This document shows, piece after piece, positions 1-5,216 of a DNA stretch of 6,555 bases; position 1 is the first letter of the stretch, and each line of letters opens with the position of its first letter. The notes under the pieces are model-generated. The model searched no databases and had not been told where the DNA came from. It saw only the letters and a program-made list of their open reading frames with translations. The DNA comes from Chloroflexi bacterium RBG_16_68_14 (GTDB lineage Bacteria > Chloroflexota > Dehalococcoidia > DSTF01 > RBG-16-68-14): assembly GCA_001796995.1 (NCBI GenBank), contig MGOB01000003.1, forward strand, positions 39,710 through 46,264, written 5' to 3'. The position numbers and the translations under genes were made by a program.

Positions 1-243
1 CCGGTGCCGCTGGAGGAAGAGGAGGTCCGGCGCATCCTGCGTCAGATGCGGGTGGCGGAGCCGAAGGTCAAGGTGGGCTTCAGCGTCGGCCAGACCGTGC
101 GCATCGTGGACGGCCCGTTCCAGGACTTCGTCGGCCAGGTGGACGACCTCAACCTGGAGAAGGGGAAGGTGAAGGTGCTGGTCTCCTTCTTCGGACGGGA
201 GACGCCCGTAGAGCTGGACTTCCTCCAGGTGGAGAAGCTGTAG
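1..243 (+). CDS. nusG: Transcription termination/antitermination factor NusG, C-terminal part (5' end outside window)
   Basis: These are the last 80 codons of NusG, open at the window edge. The GTG at position 4 is an internal valine of the linker (reading PVPLEEEEV), not a start. What remains is the end of the N-terminal domain/linker and the whole KOW domain, roughly residues 26-80 of the fragment: [17 protein letters not shown], then a G-x-V-x-x-L turn, an EKGKVKVLV strand and [17 protein letters not shown]. These are the hallmark residues of the NusG KOW fold. In the family, the N-terminal domain binds RNA polymerase and the KOW domain contacts Rho or ribosomal protein S10, linking transcription to translation. 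The stop is 1 base before the rplK start, so the genes are probably co-transcribed. secE would be expected just upstream but is not visible. Confidence 0.96.
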   Translation, partial: PVPLEEEEVRRILRQMRVAEPKVKVGFSVGQTVRIVDGPFQDFVGQVDDLNLEKGKVKVLVSFFGRETPVELDFLQVEKL

Positions 244-244
244 C

Positions 245-673
245 GTGGCGAAGAAGGTCCGGGCCATCATCAAGCTCCAGATCGAGGCGGGCAAAGCGAA
301 CCCGGCGCCCCCGGTGGGCCCCGCCTTGGGCCAGCACGGCGTCAACATCATGGGCTTCTGCAAAGAGTACAACGAGAAGACCGCCTCCCAGGCTGGCACC
401 ATCGTCCCGGTGGAGATCACCGTCTACGAGGACCGCTCCTTCAACTTCGTCCTCAAGACACCGCCCGCCTCCGACATGCTGAAGCGGGCGGCCGGCATCG
501 AGAAGGGCAGCGCTGCCCAGTTGCGGGAGAAGGCGGGCCAGGTGACCCGCGACCAGGTCCGTGACATCGCCGAGGTGAAGATGCGCGACCTGAACGCCCA
601 CGACCTGGAGGCGGCGATGCGGCAGATCGAGGGCACCGCCCGCAGCATGGGCATTGAGGTGGTGGAAGCGTAA
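245..673 (+). CDS. rplK: 50S ribosomal protein L11
   Basis: This is a 142-residue protein, the normal length for bacterial L11, a 50S stalk-base protein. The N-terminal domain carries the proline-rich thiostrepton-site segment [20 protein letters not shown] (residues 19-38), followed by FCKEYNEKT. The C-terminal 23S-rRNA-binding domain ends with the family signature around [20 protein letters not shown] (residues 112-131) and SMGIEV. L11 binds the GTPase-associated centre of 23S rRNA, works with L10 and L7/L12, and is needed for RelA activation in bacteria that use RelA. The start is GTG, one base after the nusG stop, with GGAG 10 bases upstream inside the nusG 3' end. Its stop TAA shares an A with the rplA ATG, so translation is probably coupled. 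Nothing about it is unusual. Confidence 0.99.
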   Translation: MAKKVRAIIKLQIEAGKANPAPPVGPALGQHGVNIMGFCKEYNEKTASQAGTIVPVEITVYEDRSFNFVLKTPPASDMLKRAAGIEKGSAAQLREKAGQVTRDQVRDIAEVKMRDLNAHDLEAAMRQIEGTARSMGIEVVEA

Positions 674-1383
674 TGAAGCGAGGGCGAAAGTACCAGGAGA
701 AGGCAGCGCTCATCGATCCCGCCCGCGCCTACCCACCTGATGAGGCAGTGCGGCTGGCCAAGCAGTGCGCCTTCGTCCGCTTCGACGAGACGGTGGAGCT
801 GCACGTGCGCACCGGCCTCGACCCGCGCCATGCGGAGCAGCAGCTCCGCGGCATCGCCCTCCTCCCCCACGGCTTGGGCAAGCCGGTGCGCGTCCTGGTC
901 TTCGCCGAGGGCGAGGCGGCCCGCGCGGCGGAGGAAGCGGGGGCAGAGCACATCGGCGGCGACGAACTGATCAAGCGGATCGAGGGGGGCTGGACCGACT
1001 TCGACGTCGCCCTCGCCCAACGCGATCTGATGGGGAAGGTGGGACGGCTGGGGCGCATCCTGGGCCCCCGCGGCCTCATGCCCAACCCCCGCGCCGGCAC
1101 CGTCGTCGACAGCGCGGACATGAGCAAGGCCGTGCGCGACGCCAAGCAGGGCCGGGTGGAGTTCCGCCTGGACCGCACCTCCCTCATCCACGCGCCCATC
1201 GGCAAGGCCAGCTTCGAAGAGGAGAAGCTGCTGGAGAACCTGGCCACCCTGGTGCAGGAGATGGTCAAGGCCAAGCCCTCCGGCGCCAAGGGCCAGTTCG
1301 TCCGCACGATGTACCTCACCACCACCATGGGCCCCGGCATCAAGCTGGACATGGCGTCCACGCTGGCGCTGCAGGCGGGCTAG
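673..1383 (+). CDS. rplA: 50S ribosomal protein L1
   Basis: This is a 236-residue L1, a full-length bacterial form. It forms the mobile L1 stalk on 23S rRNA that handles release of E-site tRNA, and in many bacteria it represses its own operon by binding the mRNA. The first domain runs from [15 protein letters not shown], and the middle domain contains the signature LGRILGPRGLMPNPRAGTVV (residues 119-138). The RNA-binding return segment follows, with GRVEFRLDRTSLIHAPIGK and a C-terminal TTTMGPGIKLD. The ATG overlaps the rplK stop by one base and has GGAAG 4 bases upstream, as expected for translational coupling. It is followed by the only long gap in the ribosomal block, where the L10 leader lies. 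I did not find an obvious L1 mRNA-binding mimic in the short visible leader sequence. Confidence 0.99.
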   Translation: MKRGRKYQEKAALIDPARAYPPDEAVRLAKQCAFVRFDETVELHVRTGLDPRHAEQQLRGIALLPHGLGKPVRVLVFAEGEAARAAEEAGAEHIGGDELIKRIEGGWTDFDVALAQRDLMGKVGRLGRILGPRGLMPNPRAGTVVDSADMSKAVRDAKQGRVEFRLDRTSLIHAPIGKASFEEEKLLENLATLVQEMVKAKPSGAKGQFVRTMYLTTTMGPGIKLDMASTLALQAG

Positions 1384-1420
1384 CTTCCCCGCCCTTGCGC
1401 CCAGCTCCCCGTTCTGGCAT

Positions 1421-1500
1421 CATACGATCGCTGAAGACAGCGGGTTCCCGACACGTCGGGACGAAGGCGTAGGCGCCCGCCGAGGCGAACCGAGGAAAAA
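1421..1500 (+). ncRNA. L10 leader RNA (ribosomal protein L10-(L12)4 binding motif)
   Basis: The 208-base gap between rplA and rplJ contains the core of the bacterial L10 leader. An outer helix pairs 1428-1432 with 1484-1488. Next come the conserved GAAGACAG strand (1433-1440) and its partner CCGAGG (1480-1485), forming the asymmetric kink-turn-like internal loop. An inner helix pairs 1440-1445 with 1475-1480, and a terminal hairpin pairs TCCCGA (1446-1451) with TCGGGA (1456-1461) around a CACG loop. This order and these strands match the known family, in which the L10-L7/L12 complex binds the leader of its own mRNA and lowers expression when ribosomal proteins are in excess. The stretch 1384-1420 upstream is pyrimidine-rich; I see no convincing promoter there. 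The fold was worked out by eye, not by covariance search. Confidence 0.88.
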
Positions 1501-1532
1501 CTGCGCCGCGGACTTCAGTCCGCGGGGAGTTT
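1498..1532 (+). promoter_or_regulatory. Middle hairpin of the rplJ leader
   Basis: A long stem-loop lies between the L10-binding core and the attenuator. Its inner stem CCGCGGAC (1506-1513) pairs perfectly with GTCCGCGG (1518-1525) around a TTCA loop. An outer stem AAACT (1498-1502) pairs with AGTTT (1528-1532), separated from the inner stem by a small asymmetric loop. It lacks a following T-run, so it is not itself a terminator. It lies inside the loop that would be closed by the proposed antiterminator pairing, so it may act as a spacer or pause hairpin. That role is inferred. Confidence 0.6.
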
Positions 1533-1540
1533 AATCGCTC

Positions 1541-1573
1541 GCGCCTTGTCTTCGCCAAGACAGGGCGCTTCTT
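1541..1573 (+). terminator. Attenuator (intrinsic-terminator-like hairpin) before rplJ
   Basis: Positions 1541-1552 pair without gaps to 1557-1568 around a CGCC loop: 12 base pairs including one G-T wobble. The stem is followed directly by a short pyrimidine tract, TTCTT. In a leader that already contains the L10-binding core, this fits a conditional terminator that reduces read-through into rplJL when L10-(L12)4 is bound. The T-tract is weak, so termination may be partial, or the stem may instead act on ribosome access to the rplJ start 23 bases downstream. The upstream segment 1460-1469 can pair with 1542-1550 (nine pairs, one bulged G), and 1471-1476 with 1541-1546. Either pairing would destroy this stem and the L10 core at once. 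Confidence 0.6.
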
Positions 1574-1582
1574 GTGCCCGCG

Positions 1583-1588
1583 AGGAGG
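1583..1588 (+). promoter_or_regulatory. Ribosome binding site deciding the rplJ start
   Basis: AGGAGG here is the only strong Shine-Dalgarno match near the rplJ 5' end. The spacing to ATG 1592 is only 3 bases, shorter than usual. The alternative in-frame GTG at 1574 has no such sequence upstream and would begin inside the attenuator's pyrimidine tract, so ATG 1592 is preferred. Confidence 0.75.
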
Positions 1589-1591
1589 GCC

Positions 1592-2152
1592 ATGCCAACC
1601 CAGAAGAAGATCGAGACTGTACAGGAGCTGCGCGAGCGGATCGAGCGCTGCGCCATCGCCATCGCCGCGGACTACCGCGGCCTGACGGCGTCCGAGATGG
1701 GCCAGCTCCGCCGCGCCATCCGCGAGGCCGGCCTGGATCTCAAGGTGGTGAAGAACCGGCTCTTCCTGCGCGCCGCCCAGGAGGCGGAGCGGCCGGAGAT
1801 GGCTGAGCTCTTGGAAGGCCCCACCGCCATCATCTTCGGCTACGACGACGTGGTCGCGCCGGCGCGGGCGGCGATGGAGTACATGCGCTCGGCGCGCAAC
1901 GCTTTCGCCATGCGCAAGGGCGTGCTGGATGGCCAGGTCCTCAGCCCCGCCGATCTCCAGGATCTGGCGACGCTGCCGCCGCGAGAGGTGCTGGTGGCCC
2001 GGATAGCAGGCGCCCTCCTCGCCCCGGCGGCGCGTCTGGCCGGCCTGCTCAGCAGCTTACTCGCCGTCCCGCCCGGACGCCTGCTGAACGATAGCCTGTT
2101 CACGTTCTGCGGGCTGCTGGAGGCGCGGGCGAAGCAACTGGAAGGAGCGTAA
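1592..2152 (+). CDS. rplJ: 50S ribosomal protein L10
   Basis: This is a 186-residue L10, slightly longer than the common 165-175. L10 anchors the L7/L12 dimers to the 50S stalk base next to L11. The N-terminal rRNA-binding domain shows KKIETVQELRERIERC, then the conserved DYRGLTASEMGQLRRAIRE (residues 28-46) and the KVVKNRLFLRAA strand-helix (51-62). The pattern EGPTAIIFGYDDVVAPAR (75-92) is also typical of L10. The C-terminal part, about residues 131-186, is helical and hydrophobic (REVLVARIAGALLAPAARL, then FTFCGLLEARAKQLE), as expected for the helix that receives L7/L12 dimers. I chose ATG 1592 because MPTQKK is a typical L10 start and an AGGAGG precedes it; an in-frame GTG 18 bases upstream has no ribosome site. 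It is probably autoregulated through the leader, and its stop is 3 bases before the rplL TTG. Confidence 0.97.
   Translation: MPTQKKIETVQELRERIERCAIAIAADYRGLTASEMGQLRRAIREAGLDLKVVKNRLFLRAAQEAERPEMAELLEGPTAIIFGYDDVVAPARAAMEYMRSARNAFAMRKGVLDGQVLSPADLQDLATLPPREVLVARIAGALLAPAARLAGLLSSLLAVPPGRLLNDSLFTFCGLLEARAKQLEGA
2142..2147 (+). promoter_or_regulatory. Ribosome binding site for the upstream rplL start (TTG 2156)
   Basis: AAGGAG at the very end of rplJ lies 8 bases from TTG 2156, which is near-ideal spacing. It supports initiation at TTG, coupled to the end of rplJ translation, and so supports the N-terminally extended form of L7/L12. Confidence 0.6.
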
Positions 2153-2155
2153 ACA

Positions 2156-2641
2156 TTGACCGAAGAGGAGACCCAGACCCAAGAAGTGGAAGAGACGGCT
2201 CCCGCCGAGAAGGAGCCGAAGCCCAAGATGACCAAGGGAGGCAAGACCAGCATGGCCAGCAAGATCGACCAGGCTTTCGAGCTTATCAAGGAGATGACCA
2301 TCCTAGAGCTGCGCGACCTGAACAAGCGCATCGAGGAGGAGTTCGGCGTCAGCGCTGCGGCGCCGGTGGCCATCGCCGCCGGACCGGCCGCGGCCGCTCC
2401 AGGCGCGGCCCCAGCGGAGGTGGAAGAGAAGACCGAGTTCACCGTCCTGCTCAAGGAGATCGGCCCCAACAAGATCAATGTCATCAAGGCCGTTCGCGAG
2501 GTAACCACCCTGGGCCTCAAGGAAGCGAAAGATTTGGTGGAATCGGCGCCGGTGGCCGTCAAGGAGGATGTCAGCAAGGAGGACGCCGAGAACGTCAAGA
2601 AGAAGCTGGAGGCGGCGGGCGCCACCGTCGAGCTCCAGTAG
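2156..2641 (+). CDS. rplL: 50S ribosomal protein L7/L12, with possible N-terminal extension
   Basis: This is the multicopy stalk protein that recruits the translational GTPases. From M33 it is standard: a dimerising helical N-terminal domain ([22 protein letters not shown], about residues 34-55), an Ala/Pro-rich hinge (residues 66-90), and the C-terminal factor-binding domain with [21 protein letters not shown], then [16 protein letters not shown]. That form has 129 residues, the normal size. The TTG at 2156 adds 32 residues rich in Glu, Thr, Lys and Pro ([19 protein letters not shown], then a lysine-rich segment). TTG has an excellent ribosome site (AAGGAG, 8 bases) and sits 3 bases after the rplJ stop. 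ATG 2252 has its own GGGAGG 10 bases upstream, so either start or both could be used. I list the longer form; the identity is certain, the start is not. Confidence 0.95.
   Translation: MTEEETQTQEVEETAPAEKEPKPKMTKGGKTSMASKIDQAFELIKEMTILELRDLNKRIEEEFGVSAAAPVAIAAGPAAAAPGAAPAEVEEKTEFTVLLKEIGPNKINVIKAVREVTTLGLKEAKDLVESAPVAVKEDVSKEDAENVKKKLEAAGATVELQ
2236..2241 (+). promoter_or_regulatory. Internal ribosome binding site for the conventional rplL start (ATG 2252)
   Basis: GGGAGG lies 10 bases upstream of ATG 2252, the start that would give a standard-length 129-residue L7/L12. It could be the true start site or a second internal one. It also encodes Lys-Gly-Gly in the extended frame, so it could be coincidental. 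Confidence 0.45.
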
Positions 2642-2679
2642 GCGCCTTCCTTCTCGGCTAGCCCGCCGCCGCGCCAACC

Positions 2680-2688
2680 TGATATAGT
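2680..2688 (+). promoter_or_regulatory. Extended -10 promoter for a probably leaderless mRNA
   Basis: TGATATAGT is an extended -10 element: a TGn followed by TATAGT, a 5/6 match to TATAAT. It lies in the 53-base gap after rplL. Six bases separate it from GTG 2695, so transcription would be expected to start at or within a base of that codon. No good -35 hexamer is visible at 16-18 bases, which is tolerated by extended -10 promoters. Confidence 0.6.
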
Positions 2689-2694
2689 TCCGCC

Positions 2695-3240
2695 GTGGAG
2701 TGCTACGCCTGTAGCAACGAGGCGACGCGCCAGTGTCGGCGCTGCGCGCGGGTGTACTGCGAAGTGCACGGCGGCGACCTTTGCGCCGAGTGCCTCAGCC
2801 CTGCCAGCGCCCTCCCTTCCTTTAATCTCTACCGCGGCTCGTTGCTGGCCCTCCTGGTCGGCACCGCCGTCGCCCTGTGGCTGCTGGTACGACCGCCCGG
2901 CTCCGGCGAAAGCGGGGGGACGCAGATCGGCATCATCAACATCACCCCCACCACCATCGTCACCCAGGAGGACGTAAGCACCCCAACGCGCGAGCGTCTT
3001 ACTACCAGGACGCCCTCCGCCGAGGAGACCCGGACGCCGCGGGCGACGGCCACCTCCGCGGCCACCCCCGAGCCACGGACGTACGTCGTGCAAGAGGGGG
3101 ACACCCTCGTCGCCATCGCGGAACAGTTCGCGCCGCCCGGGGTCGGCCCCCTGGACTACGCAGAACAGATCGCCGCCGCCAGCGGCCTCTCCTCCATCGA
3201 CGAGCCCATCACCACGGGCCAGACGCTGGTGCTCCCCTAA
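2695..3240 (+). CDS. Membrane protein with B-box-like zinc finger and C-terminal LysM domain
   Basis: This 181-residue protein has three parts. Residues 3-33 are a compact zinc-binding module with four Cys/His pairs: C3/C6, C14/C17, C22/H25 and C30/C33, resembling a B-box finger. Residues 46-66 form one transmembrane helix (LYRGSLLALLVGTAVALWLL). A Thr/Ser/Pro/Arg-rich linker (about 68-128) leads to a LysM domain (about 129-180) opening with TYVVQEGDTLVAIAEQF and ending GQTLVLP. LysM domains bind peptidoglycan or related glycans. The simplest topology is zinc finger in the cytoplasm and LysM outside, linking an intracellular contact to the wall; this is inferred. There is no ribosome site before GTG 2695, and a -10 box immediately upstream suggests a leaderless transcript. 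No enzymatic domain is visible and I do not know its function. The next gene starts 11 bases downstream. Confidence 0.85.
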   Translation: MECYACSNEATRQCRRCARVYCEVHGGDLCAECLSPASALPSFNLYRGSLLALLVGTAVALWLLVRPPGSGESGGTQIGIINITPTTIVTQEDVSTPTRERLTTRTPSAEETRTPRATATSAATPEPRTYVVQEGDTLVAIAEQFAPPGVGPLDYAEQIAAASGLSSIDEPITTGQTLVLP

Positions 3241-3251
3241 GAAGGCCTGAC

Positions 3252-3707
3252 ATGGCAGCGACTCGCCCCTCGGCCCGTGCGACGGTCCTGCGCAGCGCCC
3301 TCCTCTTCAGCCCCTTCCTGGCGGTGACGCTGGCCGCCTTCGCTTTCATCCTTCAGGATACGACGGAGGAAGGCATGAGCGGCGGGAGCATCGTCGGCCT
3401 CGTCCTGGTGGGCCTGGTAGCGCTGCTGCTGGCCTACCAGGTCGTCCAGTCGTTGCGCGACCTCTTCTCCCAGCCGGTGCAGACCACCGGACTGGTGGAG
3501 CGCCGCTGGAGCCGCAACGATTTCTTCCTCTTCCGCAACGACTACGTCTTCGTAGAGGGGAACGTCTTCCGCCTGCAGCCGGAGCAGTTCGTAGAGGTGG
3601 ACCTGGGCGACATCGTGCGCGTCGCCCACTATCCCCACACCGCCACCGTGGAGACCATCGAGGTGGTGGAGCGCGCCGGGCAGCGCACGAGGCCGGACGA
3701 TGGGTGA
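3252..3707 (+). CDS. Small two-helix membrane protein of unknown function
   Basis: This is a 151-residue protein I cannot assign to a named family. Residues 14-35 (RSALLFSPFLAVTLAAFAF region) and 45-66 (SIVGLVLVGLVALLLAYQVV) are two membrane helices joined by a short acidic loop. The rest is a soluble, strand-rich domain: TTGLVERRWSRNDFFLFRND (residues 78-97), then YVFVEGNVFRLQPEQF, a DLGDIVRVAHYPHT segment (117-130) and a closing VETIEVVER strand. The conserved-looking charged/aromatic motif and the GD-x-VRV-x-HYPHT turn suggest a small beta-barrel on the cytoplasmic side. ATG 3252 is chosen because GAAGG lies 6 bases upstream, and the open frame further upstream overlaps the LysM gene. It overlaps radC by 8 bases and probably shares its transcript. 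Coding potential is clear from the two helices and the tight packing. Confidence 0.8.
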   Translation: MAATRPSARATVLRSALLFSPFLAVTLAAFAFILQDTTEEGMSGGSIVGLVLVGLVALLLAYQVVQSLRDLFSQPVQTTGLVERRWSRNDFFLFRNDYVFVEGNVFRLQPEQFVEVDLGDIVRVAHYPHTATVETIEVVERAGQRTRPDDG

Positions 3708-4413
3708 GCGGGAACGGCCGGTCGCCTACCACACCCGCATCCGCGACCTGCCCAGCAGCGACCGGCCGCGGGAGCGGCTGCGCGACTTCGGGCCGGGCGC
3801 CCTCTCCAACCAGGAGTTGCTGGCGATCCTGCTGCGCACCGGCTCGGAACGGGAGAGCGCGCTGGCAATGGCTTCGCGCCTGCTGGGCCGGTTCGACGGG
3901 CTGGTGGGCCTGGCCCGCAGCGGCTTCGCCGAGCTGTGCGCCGAACGGGGCCTGGGCGAGGCGAAGGCCGCCCAGGTGCAGGCCGCCCTGGAGCTGGGCA
4001 GGCGGCTGGTCGCCACCCAGCCGCAGGAGCGGGCGGTCATCCGCTTCCCGGAAGACGTCGCCAACCTGCTCCAGGGGGAGATGGGCCTGCTTGACCAGGA
4101 GGAGATGCGCGTGCTCCTGGTGAACACGCGGAACCAGGTGCTGGGGATGGCCCGGGTCTACCGGGGCAGCGTCCACACCGCCGTGGTGCGCATCGGCGAG
4201 CTCTTCCGGGAGGCGCTCCGCCAGAACGCCCCTGCCATCGTCCTGGTGCACAACCACCCCTCCGGCGACCCGACGCCCTCCGCCGAGGACATCGCCATGA
4301 CCAGGCAGGCTATCGAGGCAGGTGAGCTCCTGGACGTGGAGGTGCTCGATCACATCGTCCTCGCCCACGGGCGCTTCGAGAGCATGAAGAACAAGAAGGC
4401 GGCGTTCTCATGA
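3700..4413 (+). CDS. radC: RadC family JAMM/MPN+ protein
   Basis: This 237-residue protein matches the full RadC/UPF0758 layout. The N-terminal helical part contains RIRDLPSSDRPRERL and ALSNQELLAILLRTG (residues 34-48), followed by a helix-hairpin-helix-like segment, GLGEAKAAQVQAALELGRR (84-102). The C-terminal JAMM metallopeptidase-like domain has the zinc motif HNHPSGDPTPSAED: H184, H186, S194 and D197, with candidate catalytic Glu at 135/136 (QEEMRVLLVN). All metal-binding residues are present. Despite the name, an original role in recombination repair is doubtful; the family's real function is not settled. ATG 3700 has GAGG 7 bases upstream and overlaps the preceding gene by 8 bases. Its stop overlaps the HAD gene start as ATGA. 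Nothing indicates a mobile-element variant of RadC; the setting is chromosomal. Confidence 0.96.
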   Translation: MGERERPVAYHTRIRDLPSSDRPRERLRDFGPGALSNQELLAILLRTGSERESALAMASRLLGRFDGLVGLARSGFAELCAERGLGEAKAAQVQAALELGRRLVATQPQERAVIRFPEDVANLLQGEMGLLDQEEMRVLLVNTRNQVLGMARVYRGSVHTAVVRIGELFREALRQNAPAIVLVHNHPSGDPTPSAEDIAMTRQAIEAGELLDVEVLDHIVLAHGRFESMKNKKAAFS

Positions 4414-5216
4414 TCCGCCTCATCGCCCTCGACCTGGACGGCACTCTCCTCGGCCCCAATTTCCGGGTGAGCGAGGTGGACGGGAAGGCGGTGATGGCGG
4501 CCCGCGACCGGGGCATCCACATCGTCCTCAACACCGCCCGCTGGTACGGGCTGGCCCAGCGCACGGCACGACGGCTGGAGCTTGAGGCGCCACTGATCTG
4601 CCACAATGGCGCCCACGTCCGTGAGGCGAACGAGGGCGCCGACTTGCTCCACCTGCGCATCCCGCGGGCGACCGCCCGCGAGGTCGCCACCTTCTGCGAC
4701 GAGGGCGGCTTCGAGACGTACACCACCGTCGACGGCATCACCTACATGCGCTCGCGGTTTGAGGGGCAGATCGACCCAGCGCGGCTGCCCGCGGACATGC
4801 GCCTCGCCAAGGCGCACGCGGAGCACGTCGACAGCGACGCCACCGGCTTCGTCGTTTTCGGCGACGAAGCGGTGCGCGGGCTCATCGACGCCTTCGCGGA
4901 GCGGTACGCCGGCGTCCTCGCCTTCCCGGTGGGCGTGAGCGAGGCAGGGCAACTCTACGTCACCATCACCGCCGCCGGCGCCGACAAGGGCCGGGCGCTG
5001 CGCCTGGTCTGCCAGCACCTGGGCGTCGCGCCGGAGGACGCGATGGCGGTGGGCGACGCGGCGCCGGACATCTCCATGTTCGAGGTCGCCGCCACCGCCG
5101 TGGCGATGGGCAACGCGCCGGAGGAGGTGAAGGCGGAGGCGGACGCCGTCGCCCCTTCCAACACCGAGGGCGGCGTCGCCTGGGCCATCCAGCGCTTCGT
5201 CCTGGAGGAGGGCTAG
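4410..5216 (+). CDS. HAD superfamily hydrolase, Cof-like (class IIB) phosphatase
   Basis: This 268-residue protein is a typical Cof/HAD-IIB phosphatase. Motif I is ALDLDGTLLGPNF, with nucleophile D8 and acid/base D10. Motif II is NTARWYG with T42. The family's ICHNGAHV segment is at residues 63-70. The large type IIB cap occupies about residues 82-185. Motif III is K193 in ADKGRALRLV. Motif IV is GDAAPDISMFE with D216 and D220, followed by AVAMGNAPEEVKAEAD and NTEGGVAWAI, which are characteristic of the family. Members dephosphorylate sugar phosphates, phosphorylated cofactors or nucleotides in the cytoplasm; the substrate cannot be read from sequence. One oddity is proline at 219, where the family usually has Asn (GD-x-x-ND). 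ATG 4410 overlaps the radC stop by 4 bases, with AAGAAGG 10 bases upstream. Its TAG stop overlaps the stop of the convergent ABM gene. Confidence 0.93.
   Translation: MIRLIALDLDGTLLGPNFRVSEVDGKAVMAARDRGIHIVLNTARWYGLAQRTARRLELEAPLICHNGAHVREANEGADLLHLRIPRATAREVATFCDEGGFETYTTVDGITYMRSRFEGQIDPARLPADMRLAKAHAEHVDSDATGFVVFGDEAVRGLIDAFAERYAGVLAFPVGVSEAGQLYVTITAAGADKGRALRLVCQHLGVAPEDAMAVGDAAPDISMFEVAATAVAMGNAPEEVKAEADAVAPSNTEGGVAWAIQRFVLEEG

Noticed and set aside
424..1191. 255-codon - strand frame opposite rplK and rplA
   Set aside because: It is opposite two textbook ribosomal protein genes and has no family signature or ribosome site of note.
1395..1428. Possible promoter upstream of the L10 leader (TTGCGC and TACGAT)
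   Set aside because: The two hexamers are 22 bases apart, too far for a normal promoter, and each is a modest match.
765..1472. 235-codon + strand frame overlapping rplA in another frame
   Set aside because: The product is Arg/Pro/Gly/His-rich low complexity typical of out-of-frame GC-rich DNA; rplA accounts for the region.
1574..1591. Upstream in-frame GTG as rplJ start
   Set aside because: It has no Shine-Dalgarno sequence and lies in the attenuator's tail, while ATG 1592 gives a typical L10 N-terminus.
2641..2679. Possible terminator after rplL
   Set aside because: GC-rich short complementary pieces exist (for example GGCT with AGCC), but there is no stable stem followed by T residues, so read-through or Rho-dependent ending is equally likely.
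1840..3093. 417-codon open frame on the - strand antisense to rplJ, rplL and the LysM gene
   Set aside because: It lies opposite three well-supported genes, its product is low-complexity Arg/Gly/Ala/Ser-rich with no domain, and long open antisense frames are expected at this GC content.
3346..4368. 340-codon open frame on the - strand antisense to radC and the two-helix protein
   Set aside because: It mirrors the codon pattern of genuine + strand genes, shows no recognisable domain, and its C-terminal part is Arg/Pro/Gly low complexity.
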